A DNA stretch of 8,010 nucleotides. Source: CAYXUW01 sp964468375 (lineage in GTDB: Bacteria > Planctomycetota > Phycisphaerae > Sedimentisphaerales > Anaerobacaceae). The DNA is taken from NCBI GenBank assembly GCA_964468375.1, contig CAYXUW010000103.1, positions 1 to 8,010 on the forward strand, in the 5' to 3' direction. Made by a program: the position numbers and the translations under genes. The notes beneath the pieces were generated by a model. The model was not told the origin of the DNA. It saw only the letters and a list, made by a program, of their open reading frames with translations, and did not search any database. Numbering within the stretch: the stretch's first letter is position 1; every line of letters begins with the position of its first letter. Shown in pieces: positions 1 to 6,281 of the stretch.

Positions 1-622
1 CTCCGAGACTTGCCATTTCAAGCATCTCGTCGTAGCTAATCATCTCCATTTTTGCGGCGTCTTTGAATATCCGCGGGTCGGTCGTATGAATTCCATCGAC
101 GTCGGTGTAGATTTCGCATTCCTTAGCTCCCAGAGCCGCGGCCAGCGCGACGGCGGTCGTGTCCGAGCCGCCTCTGCCGAGCGTGGTTACATTTCCGTCG
201 GCGTCTATTCCCTGAAAGCCGGCGACGAGGACGATTTTACCCGCATCGAGCTGTTTTTGAATTCGCTCGACGCCGATGCTCTTTATCCTTGCCTTTGTAT
301 ACACGTTGTCGGTCACCATCTGGATTTGGCTGCCTGTAAAGCTGATGGCGTCGAAACCAGCGGCGTCGAGGGCCATAGCGAAAAGAGAGACTGTTTGTAT
401 CTCGCCGGTGCTGAGTAGCTGGTCTATCTCTCGCTCGGGCGGATTCGGGTTGAGTTCGAGGGCATCTGCGATGAGCTCGTCGGTTTGCTTTCCGCGGGCG
501 GAGGCAACTACTACAACCGAGTGGCCGTTTTTGACCGCCTTGATTACGTTTTTTGTTGCTCGGCAGATTTCTTCCGCGTCGGCAAGCGAGGTGCCGCCGA
601 ATTTTTGTACGATTATTGCCAT
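1..622 (-). CDS. lysC: Aspartate kinase, N-terminal half (3' end beyond window)
   Basis: Aspartate kinase phosphorylates L-aspartate with ATP, the first step toward lysine, threonine and methionine; it acts in the cytoplasm. The 207 residues visible carry the family signatures: KFGGTS at 7-12, an STGE segment at 71-74, GFQG at 135-138, the GRGGSDTTAVALA nucleotide/aspartate-site block at 149-161, and YTDVDGIHTTDPR at 172-184. The usual protein is about 400 residues or more with C-terminal ACT regulatory domains, which would lie left of the window, so feedback control cannot be judged here. The ATG at 620-622 shares one base with the TAA stop of the upstream gene (TAATG). The nearest GGAG (640-643) is too far away to be a good ribosome site, so translation is probably coupled. 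It is the third gene of a hom / phosphoglycerate-mutase-like / lysC operon. The family call is firm; only the regulatory class is unknown. Confidence 0.96.
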   Translation of the reverse strand, partial: MAIIVQKFGGTSLADAEEICRATKNVIKAVKNGHSVVVVASARGKQTDELIADALELNPNPPEREIDQLLSTGEIQTVSLFAMALDAAGFDAISFTGSQIQMVTDNVYTKARIKSIGVERIQKQLDAGKIVLVAGFQGIDADGNVTTLGRGGSDTTAVALAAALGAKECEIYTDVDGIHTTDPRIFKDAAKMEMISYDEMLEMASLG

Positions 623-1809
623 TAGCTTTTCAGGAAGTACTCCATTAGTTCAGAGCCGTTATCTATCTTAAAACCCGACCTTGCTGCATTGGTTTCGCTG
701 AAGGCCGCATTCAGGATGCCGCTTACATTGGTTCCGGCCATAGCAAATGGAGTCGGTTCGGCAGAGTGCGCCCTTTTCGAAATAGGCGTGGGGTGGTCCG
801 GCAGAACAAGTATTCTCCAGCTTTCGTATTTCTGCAATGCTTCTAGGACGGGGCCGACGATATATTTGTCAATCTGCTCGATGGCTTTTTTCTTCATTTC
901 TATGTTGCCGTTGTGAGATGCCTCATCGGGGGCTTCTATGTGGATGAAAACAAGGTCATATTTTTCAAGCGCATCTATCGCGGCGGAAGCTTTGCCATGA
1001 TAATTCGTATCGACGAAGCCCGTGGCGCCCGGCACGTCTATCAAATCGAAGCCGACGAGCATTGACAAGCCCCTTACGAGGTCGACGGCGGTGATGACGG
1101 CGCCCTGGATTCCGAAGCGCTTTTTGAAACTTTCCATTCTTGCCTTTTTACCCTGTCCCCAAAGCCAGATGGAGCTTACCTGATTTTCGCCGAGGTCTTT
1201 TTTGACCTTGTTAATATCGTGGTTGGCAAAAAGCTGCTGCGAGCGGGCAATCAGGTCGATAAGTATTTCGGAGTTTTTGCCTCGCGGCAGAATCTTTTCT
1301 ACGGCTGTGCCTATGTAGTCGTGCGGCGGATAAGTCTGAACGTCGAAGTCGATGCCTTTGAAAACCAGCAGGTGCCGATAGCTTACACCTGCGTAGAAGT
1401 GAAGCTGTTTGTTTGCCAATCGTTTGTTCAGGTCACTTATCAGCTTGCCGCCTTCCTCGGTGGATATATGCCCCGCGCTGTGGTCTTCCATTTTGCCGTC
1501 GCAAATGGTAACCAGGTTGCACCTGAAGACCCAGTCGTCTGTGGATAACTTTATATTGCGGGCTACTGCTTCTATGGGGGCGCGGCCGGTGTAGAACGTA
1601 AGCGGGTCGTAGCCGAGCAGAGTCATTTGTGCGACGTCGCTGCCGGGCTCGAAGCCGTCCGGAATTGTTTGAACTAATCCCTGCCTGCCTTGGGTGCTGA
1701 TTTTGTCCATATTAGGCGTCTGGGCGATTTGGAGGACGGTTTTTTGGCCAAGCTCTTCCAGTGGCTCGTCGGCTGCACCATCGGGGACTATTATGGCGTA
1801 TTTGGTCAT
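622..1809 (-). CDS. apgM: ApgM-like (COG3635) alkaline-phosphatase-fold enzyme, probable homoserine kinase
   Basis: This 395-residue protein belongs to the archaeal-type cofactor-independent phosphoglycerate mutase family of the alkaline phosphatase superfamily. Visible metal and active-site elements are PDG at 9-11, the nucleophile serine in GSD at 56-58, RAPIEA at 76-81, DEASH at 295-299, PDH at 337-339 and RAHS at 346-349. Length and motifs are complete. By automated annotation it would be called phosphoglycerate mutase. However, it sits between hom and lysC with one-base TAATG overlaps on both sides, and one subfamily of these proteins has been proposed as homoserine kinase (the TIGR02535 concept) because it clusters with threonine genes. 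I therefore infer that it phosphorylates homoserine for threonine synthase. A GAGGA at 1819-1823, nine bases before the ATG, supports the start. The family is certain; substrate assignment rests on context. Confidence 0.85.
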   Translation of the reverse strand: MTKYAIIVPDGAADEPLEELGQKTVLQIAQTPNMDKISTQGRQGLVQTIPDGFEPGSDVAQMTLLGYDPLTFYTGRAPIEAVARNIKLSTDDWVFRCNLVTICDGKMEDHSAGHISTEEGGKLISDLNKRLANKQLHFYAGVSYRHLLVFKGIDFDVQTYPPHDYIGTAVEKILPRGKNSEILIDLIARSQQLFANHDINKVKKDLGENQVSSIWLWGQGKKARMESFKKRFGIQGAVITAVDLVRGLSMLVGFDLIDVPGATGFVDTNYHGKASAAIDALEKYDLVFIHIEAPDEASHNGNIEMKKKAIEQIDKYIVGPVLEALQKYESWRILVLPDHPTPISKRAHSAEPTPFAMAGTNVSGILNAAFSETNAARSGFKIDNGSELMEYFLKS

Positions 1810-3131
1810 TAGTCTTTGTCCTCTGGTATATCGACGATTCTTATGCAGACTGGTTTTGCGCCTATGGTGTCAAGTTCTTCCATATCCTTTAGTGCGGCGG
1901 TGATGTTTTTCTGCGGCGTTGGATGAGTTGCAATGACGACGGGGACGGTGTTGTCCGGTCCAATGCCTTCGTGCTGCAACGCACCAGATATGCTTATCTG
2001 ATGTTCCGCGAGCACTTTGCTCCATTGTGCTATTACGCCGGGTTTATCCTTGCACATTATCCTGATATAGAACCTGCAGACGAGATTATCGATTTTATCT
2101 ATCAGTGAATCGATTTCTTTTCTCGGCTTGAGTTGCAGGTACTCAAAGACGGCGGCGGAGTTGCCTAGGGCGACGTCAATAATGTCGGCGACTATGGCGC
2201 TGGCGGTAGGCATCATTCCGGCGCCTCGGCCGTAATACATTACCTGACCGACGGCGTTGCCGAATATGCTGACTGCGTTAAACGAACCATTGACGCGCGC
2301 AAGTGAATTATCTTTGGCAATGAAAGAAGGATGCACCCTTAGGGATATCCTGTTGTCTTTGCTTTTTTGTCCGATTGCCAGAAGTTTTAGGACATAGCCC
2401 ATCTCGCCGCCGTAGCGGATGTCATCCTTCGAGAGCTCTTCAATGCCCTCGACGAATATATCGTCAAGTGAGATTTCGCTTCCGAAAGCGATGGAAGCGA
2501 GTATGGCAAGCTTGTGGGCGCTGTCAACGCCATTGATGTCCAGCGTCGGGTCTGCTTCGGCGTAGCCCAAGCTTTGGGCCTGTGCGAGGGCTTCGGAGAA
2601 ATCTTCGTCTTTGCTGGTCATATTGGATAAGATATAGTTGCATGTTCCGTTGACGATGCCGTACATTGCCGTGATGTTATTTGCGGCGAGGCCGGTTCGC
2701 AGCCCGGAGATAATCGGTATTCCGCCGGCACAGCTTGCCTCGAAAGCGATGCATCTCTTGTTTTCGTGGGCGGCTTTATACAGTTCACTGCCGTGTTCAG
2801 CCAACAGGGCCTTGTTGGCGGTAACGACATCTTTGCCTGCTTTGAGCATTTTTAGCTGGATTTGTTTTGCTGCATCGGTTCCGCCGACTAATTCTACGCC
2901 TATTTTGATGGTATCGTCTTTCAGCAATTTGTCCAGGTTATCGGTGAGGATGCCGTCCGGCAGTTTTACCGGTCTGTTTGAGGTGGTATCGGTGTCAACT
3001 ACGCAGGCCAGCTCGAGGCGCAGACCGGTTTTGGCTGCTATGGAATCAGCTTCGTCGATAAGCAGTTTTGCGACGCCGGTGCCGATGGTGCCGAAGCCCA
3101 CAAGCCCAATTTTTACAGTTTTTTCGGCCAT
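1809..3131 (-). CDS. hom: Homoserine dehydrogenase with C-terminal ACT domain
   Basis: Homoserine dehydrogenase reduces aspartate-semialdehyde to homoserine with NAD(P)H, the branch step to threonine and methionine. The 440-residue protein has a Rossmann glycine motif GLVGFGTIGTGV at 9-20, TANKALL with the conserved lysine at 107, EASCAGGIPII at 131-141, and the catalytic block GYAEADPTLDINGVDSAHK at 189-207. In that block E192, D203 and K207 keep the spacing of the catalytic E, D and K of characterised enzymes. The GRGAGMMPTASAI segment at 301-313 is also typical. Residues about 353-432 (KDKPGVIAQWSKVLAEHQIS and onward) form an ACT domain, suggesting threonine feedback as in other monofunctional long forms. 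It is the first gene of the minus-strand operon, with a sigma70-like promoter candidate about 50 bases upstream. No clear Shine-Dalgarno precedes the ATG. The stop overlaps the next start as TAATG. Confidence 0.96.
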   Translation of the reverse strand: MAEKTVKIGLVGFGTIGTGVAKLLIDEADSIAAKTGLRLELACVVDTDTTSNRPVKLPDGILTDNLDKLLKDDTIKIGVELVGGTDAAKQIQLKMLKAGKDVVTANKALLAEHGSELYKAAHENKRCIAFEASCAGGIPIISGLRTGLAANNITAMYGIVNGTCNYILSNMTSKDEDFSEALAQAQSLGYAEADPTLDINGVDSAHKLAILASIAFGSEISLDDIFVEGIEELSKDDIRYGGEMGYVLKLLAIGQKSKDNRISLRVHPSFIAKDNSLARVNGSFNAVSIFGNAVGQVMYYGRGAGMMPTASAIVADIIDVALGNSAAVFEYLQLKPRKEIDSLIDKIDNLVCRFYIRIMCKDKPGVIAQWSKVLAEHQISISGALQHEGIGPDNTVPVVIATHPTPQKNITAALKDMEELDTIGAKPVCIRIVDIPEDKD

Positions 3132-3179
3132 AATATACTTTCGGATAATAACGGCTTAATGTTCTGCACAAAACGGCAA

Positions 3180-3208
3180 ATTTAATTGGAACAGGACTGT
3201 TAGGTCAA
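3180..3208 (-). promoter_or_regulatory. Candidate sigma70-type promoter for the hom operon
   Basis: On the minus strand TTGACC (3203-3208) is followed after exactly 17 bases by TTAAAT (3180-3185). The predicted start, near 3173, would give a leader of about 42 bases before the hom ATG at 3131. That is too short for a T-box or a leader-peptide attenuator. The -10 match is moderate, so this is a candidate only. Confidence 0.45.
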
Positions 3209-3329
3209 GTAAAAACCGTCGAATCGAATATTATAATTTGGTGTAATCTTAGGGCGTTTAATCGTCTCGGAGAAATTATTCAGCCAGGGAAGGCGTTATG
3301 TCGTTTGCGGGGGATATTGCTATATGTGC

Positions 3330-3358
3330 TTGACAATTACTACGTGTGAAAGTTAAAG
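3330..3358 (+). promoter_or_regulatory. Candidate sigma70-type promoter for the CxxCxxxCC protein / hisS genes
   Basis: A perfect TTGACA at 3330-3335 is followed after 17 bases by TTAAAG (3353-3358). The -35 is consensus and the -10 is weak (3 of 6). A start near 3365 would leave about 43 bases before the ATG at 3408. It faces away from the hom promoter candidate in the same divergent region and shares its TTGAC-17-TTAAA form. Confidence 0.5.
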
Positions 3359-3407
3359 TACCGAAGCGAGCATTGGTGAATGACAGTGAATTTGGAGTTT
3401 TTTTGTA

Positions 3408-3866
3408 ATGGCAAAAAAGGTTTTGTGTGATGATTGCACAGGGTTGTGCTGCCGGTATTTTGCGCTGCCGATTAGCACGCCTAAAACCAAAGGGGACTAC
3501 GATGATATAAGGTGGTTTCTGTGCCACAGAGGGATAACGGTGTTCGTAGAAGACGGAGACTGGTATATAAATATCAAGAACAAGTGCAAGTACTTATCTT
3601 CGAAAGACCACAAGTGTGAGATATACAGTAAAAGGCCGAGAATATGCAGACAGTATCGTCATTCGAGCTGTGATCGTGTCGAGGGAAAATACGACCATGA
3701 GCTGCATTTTGCCAATGATAAAGAGATGGAAGAGTATATAAAAGCAAAGTTCGGTAACAGTAAAACAGAAAAACGTAAGACCCGGAGAAATCGCAAAAAG
3801 AAAAGAGATGAAGATACCACCGGTAAAAGGGACGAGAGATTTTTATCCGCCGGATATGGCTGTTAG
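3408..3866 (+). CDS. CxxCxxxCC cysteine-cluster protein (YkgJ/UPF0153-like), function unknown
   Basis: A 152-residue protein with ten cysteines. The first cluster is C7, C10, C14 and C15 (CDDCTGLCCR). It is followed by C39, C60, C70, C80 (RPRICRQY) and C88. An N-terminal CxxCxxxCC plus a later KCxxxxxRPxxCR-type pair is the pattern of the zinc/iron-chelating domain family that includes YkgJ (UPF0153), in which metal binding is suggested but the role is not established. Residues 119-133 are very basic (KTEKRKTRRNRKKKR), which could bind nucleic acid. Residues 134-152 are read from DNA that also encodes the start of hisS in another frame, so this tail is probably not conserved. GGAG at 3394-3397, ten bases before the ATG, supports the start. 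It is the first gene of the hisS transcription unit. Family assignment is likely; any function would be a guess. Confidence 0.8.
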   Translation: MAKKVLCDDCTGLCCRYFALPISTPKTKGDYDDIRWFLCHRGITVFVEDGDWYINIKNKCKYLSSKDHKCEIYSKRPRICRQYRHSSCDRVEGKYDHELHFANDKEMEEYIKAKFGNSKTEKRKTRRNRKKKRDEDTTGKRDERFLSAGYGC

Positions 3867-5097
3867 AAACTGGGTAATAGACGGTTGGAAGAGAGTATCT
3901 CTGCGCAATGGGTTCGAGGAATACGACGGGCCTATATTCGAGTATTTGAAAATGTTTCAGCTCAAAAGCGGCGATGAAATCGTCGAGCAGCTTTTCTCGC
4001 TCAAGGACCGGGGCGGCAGAGATTTGGCTTTGAGGCCGGAAATCACGCCTACGCTTGCCAGGATGGTTAATCAGCAGATAAACTCATTGCCGAAGCCGAT
4101 AAAATGGTTTTCCGTGCCGAGGTTATTCCGGGCAGAACGCCCGCAGAAAGGCCGGCTCCGTGAATTCTTTCAGTGGAATATTGATATAATCGGCGAAGAT
4201 TCTGTGCTGGCGGATGCAGAGACAATATTCTGCGCCGTAGATTATCTGCGGGAAGTGGGGCTGACACCTGATGATATTGTAGTAAAGATGTCCAGCAGAA
4301 AAATGTTAGCAGCAGTGTTGAAGGAAATTGGAGTTCCTCAGAAAAATCTGGACTCGTTATATGCCGTGCTCGACAAGAAAAATAAACTGCCTCCGGAAAC
4401 TTTTAAAAAGTTACTCAGCGAACAGGTTTCTGATAAAAAAATGGCAGCTAAGATACAAGCTTTTATGGAGCTTGAAAACATTTCTCAAATAGAAGATATG
4501 TTTGGACGTCAGGAGGCTTTCGATGAATTTGAGGAGTTACAAAGGTTACTAGGCGGGATGGTAGTTGGTGGTTATAACGTTGGCAAATATTGTAGATTCG
4601 ATCAAAGCGTTGTCAGGGGTCTAGCCTATTATACGGGAATTGTGTATGAGATTTACGATAAGGAAAGTGAACTGCGTGCTATTGGCGGAGGCGGCAGATA
4701 TGATGATTTACTGAAACAGTTTGGCGGGCCGGGAATACCTGCTACTGGTTTTGGAATAGGCGATTGCGTATTAGGCATACTGCTTGAAGAGAAAGGATTG
4801 CTCAAACCTGAGAAGAAAACGTTAGATTATTTTGTCGCCTACGTAAAGGAAGAGTACAAAAGCAGAGCTGTTGAAATAGCTCTTCGAATACGTTCGGAAG
4901 GTCGTGGTGCTGATTTCAGTTATAAAGCTAGTAAACTTGGCAAACAGATGAAACTTGCTTCGAACAGCGGTGCCAGAGAGTGCATAATCATCGGCGACGA
5001 GCTTTTTACGAATAAGGAGCTTGTTATTAAAGATATGGCTACAAGTGAGCAGAAAAAAAAGAATATCGATGAATTTTTTGCGGAACTCAAATCCTGA
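3808..5097 (+). CDS. hisS: Histidyl-tRNA synthetase
   Basis: This class II synthetase charges tRNA-His with histidine. The 429-residue protein begins with the conserved KGTRDFYPP at 7-15, which fixes the ATG at 3808 even though it lies inside the preceding gene. Motif 2 is RLFRAERPQKGRLREFFQW at 105-123. The histidine-specific motifs are VVRGLAYYTGIVYE at 268-281 and AIGGGGRYDDLL at 291-302, and motif 3 is GFGIGDCVLGIL at 314-325. The anticodon-binding domain covers about 337-429. Two details depart from typical bacterial enzymes: RGLAYY replaces the usual RGLDYY, and QWNIDIIG follows motif 2 rather than the HQFGVE-like form. The insertion-domain part is noticeably AT-rich (33% GC over 4381-4500). 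There is no strong Shine-Dalgarno, only a purine-rich run before the ATG, so re-initiation from the overlapping upstream gene is possible. Function is firm. Confidence 0.96.
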   Translation: MKIPPVKGTRDFYPPDMAVRNWVIDGWKRVSLRNGFEEYDGPIFEYLKMFQLKSGDEIVEQLFSLKDRGGRDLALRPEITPTLARMVNQQINSLPKPIKWFSVPRLFRAERPQKGRLREFFQWNIDIIGEDSVLADAETIFCAVDYLREVGLTPDDIVVKMSSRKMLAAVLKEIGVPQKNLDSLYAVLDKKNKLPPETFKKLLSEQVSDKKMAAKIQAFMELENISQIEDMFGRQEAFDEFEELQRLLGGMVVGGYNVGKYCRFDQSVVRGLAYYTGIVYEIYDKESELRAIGGGGRYDDLLKQFGGPGIPATGFGIGDCVLGILLEEKGLLKPEKKTLDYFVAYVKEEYKSRAVEIALRIRSEGRGADFSYKASKLGKQMKLASNSGARECIIIGDELFTNKELVIKDMATSEQKKKNIDEFFAELKS

Positions 5098-5103
5098 AAT
5101 CAG

Positions 5104-5619
5104 ATGAAGGATTTCTCTCCCAATCATTACGAGCGGGCATTTGAAAATTGGCTGATTGACAATCACATCCGATACGCTCGCGTAGATGAACATAAAAAAG
5201 CAGCTCTTGGGCAGTCGAAAGTAAAGAGTTTTGACTTCCTGTTATATCCACCTAACGAACAACCGATAATCGCCGAGGTAAAGGGCAGGTTGTTCAAAGG
5301 GACCAGCTTCGCCAAGCTGGCGGGTTTCGAATGCTGGGTTACGGCTGAGGATATCGACGGTTTGGCAAAGTGGCAGGAGGTCTTCGGGCCGGAGCATGCC
5401 GCCGTTTTTGTCTTCGCCTATAAAATAGAAAATATCGACGTCGATTTTGACGGCAGGGAGGTGTATGACTTTGACGAAAGCAGATATATCTTTTTCGCCG
5501 TCAAATTAGATGACTATCGGGGGTTTATGAAACGCCGCAGTCCGAAGTGGCAGACGGTAACTCTTCCCGCCGACAAATTTCGCCAGTGTGCTGCGCAGAT
5601 GCAGAATCTTTTAGTATAG
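5104..5619 (+). CDS. HYExAFE-family protein, possible PD-(D/E)xK nuclease-like fold
   Basis: A 171-residue protein with the N-terminal signature HYERAFENWL at 8-17, matching the family known by its HYExAFE motif, which I associate with Planctomycetota. The function of that family is not known to me. After the first helix come FDFLLYP at 43-49 and IIAEVKGR at 55-62. D44, E58 and K60 make a D-x13-E-x-K arrangement on predicted beta strands, the core of PD-(D/E)xK nucleases, with E10 and E14 as possible helix residues. Further recognisable blocks are CWVTAEDIDGLAKWQEVFG at 77-95 and DDYRGFMKRRSPKWQTVTLP at 136-155. It lacks a signal peptide and membrane segments, so it is probably cytoplasmic. 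It starts six bases after hisS without a Shine-Dalgarno, which suggests cotranscription and coupling. The family match is good; nuclease activity is inference from the motif only. Confidence 0.82.
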   Translation: MKDFSPNHYERAFENWLIDNHIRYARVDEHKKAALGQSKVKSFDFLLYPPNEQPIIAEVKGRLFKGTSFAKLAGFECWVTAEDIDGLAKWQEVFGPEHAAVFVFAYKIENIDVDFDGREVYDFDESRYIFFAVKLDDYRGFMKRRSPKWQTVTLPADKFRQCAAQMQNLLV

Positions 5620-5708
5620 CTTATAGTTTTCACATCAGTTATATCCGTAAAAAAAGGTTGGAGGTAAAATTCTCGCTCGAAAGAGGGGGTTATAGTATAT
5701 TATGCCAA

Positions 5709-6281
5709 ATGCGCATAATAGCAGGTGCAAAACGAGGGATGAAATTACTCAGTCCCAAAACCGATGTTTCCCGGCCGATTACCGACAGGGTGAAAGAGTC
5801 GCTTTTCAGCGTGCTTTACAAATATGACCTGCCCGAAGGCAAAATGGCGGCCGATTTGTTCGGCGGAGTGGGCTCTTTAGGGCTGGAGGCATTGAGCAGG
5901 GGGGCTGAGTTTGTTGCTTTTGTTGAAAAAGACCCGGAAATTATAAAGATTTTGAAGAAGAATATCGAGAAGGCCGGATTTGTCCATAAGTCAAAAGTTG
6001 TAAAGGCCGATGCATTCAAAGTCGGCGCACCGGTTTATGGGCAGAAATATGACCTTGTTTTTGTTGACCCGCCATACGCGACTACAAGACAGGCGGAAGA
6101 AAACTCGCCGCTGGGCAAATTGCTGGTGCTGTTAAACGAGCAGTTGTCGGCGGATGCTATTGTCGCAGTCAGAACGGAAAAGCACATAGAATTACTGGAA
6201 CAGTATGGTCGGCTAAAAGTAACAGAACGTCGGCGGTGGGGAACTATGGCGGTAACTATATTTCACCGGAGCAGCGGATGA
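5709..6281 (+). CDS. rsmD: 16S rRNA (guanine(966)-N(2))-methyltransferase
   Basis: RsmD transfers a methyl group from S-adenosylmethionine to N2 of G966 of 16S rRNA in the small subunit. The 190-residue reading begins MRIIAGAKRGMKLL, aligning with the conserved RIISG-type start of the family, and continues with RPITDRVKESLF at 22-33. The SAM motif is DLFGGVGSLGLEALSRGA at 49-66, an acidic residue follows at E73, and the catalytic DPPY is at 120-123. The frame is open upstream to 5547, but that stretch overlaps the previous gene and does not resemble the family, so the ATG at 5709 is chosen. A GAGGGGG at 5683-5689 is too far away to be an ideal ribosome site. The gene lies 89 bases after the HYExAFE gene and its stop overlaps the next start as ATGA. 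Confidence in function is high. Confidence 0.93.
   Translation: MRIIAGAKRGMKLLSPKTDVSRPITDRVKESLFSVLYKYDLPEGKMAADLFGGVGSLGLEALSRGAEFVAFVEKDPEIIKILKKNIEKAGFVHKSKVVKADAFKVGAPVYGQKYDLVFVDPPYATTRQAEENSPLGKLLVLLNEQLSADAIVAVRTEKHIELLEQYGRLKVTERRRWGTMAVTIFHRSSG
6268..6271 (+). promoter_or_regulatory. Ribosome binding site deciding the cca start
   Basis: GGAG six bases before the ATG at 6278. An in-frame GTG at 6236 would add 14 residues lying within rsmD and has no comparable site. The ATGA overlap with the rsmD stop also favours 6278. Confidence 0.6.

Noticed and set aside
86..418. Plus-strand open frames opposite lysC, the apgM-like gene and hom (for example 86-418, 1219-1548, 2638-3159)
   Set aside because: They lie antisense to strongly conserved enzymes, show no recognisable family motifs and look like shadow frames.
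3380..3430. A 16-codon open frame overlapping the start of the cysteine-cluster gene
   Set aside because: No Shine-Dalgarno, no biased composition and no attenuator-like run of codons; likely chance.
4822..5193. Minus-strand open frames within hisS and its junction
   Set aside because: Antisense to conserved synthetase and HYExAFE coding sequence, with no family resemblance.
5547..5708. Upstream extension of the rsmD frame (54 extra residues)
   Set aside because: It overlaps the HYExAFE gene and does not resemble the family; the RIIAG block at 5709 matches the normal RsmD start.
5620..5708. Separate promoter for rsmD in the 89-base gap
   Set aside because: TATAGT/TATATT sequences near 5691-5702 could be -10 boxes, but no acceptable -35 lies at 16-18 bases upstream.
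5709..5716. ATGCGCAT palindrome covering the rsmD start codon
   Set aside because: Eight bases of symmetry is easily chance, and it encodes the conserved start of the protein.
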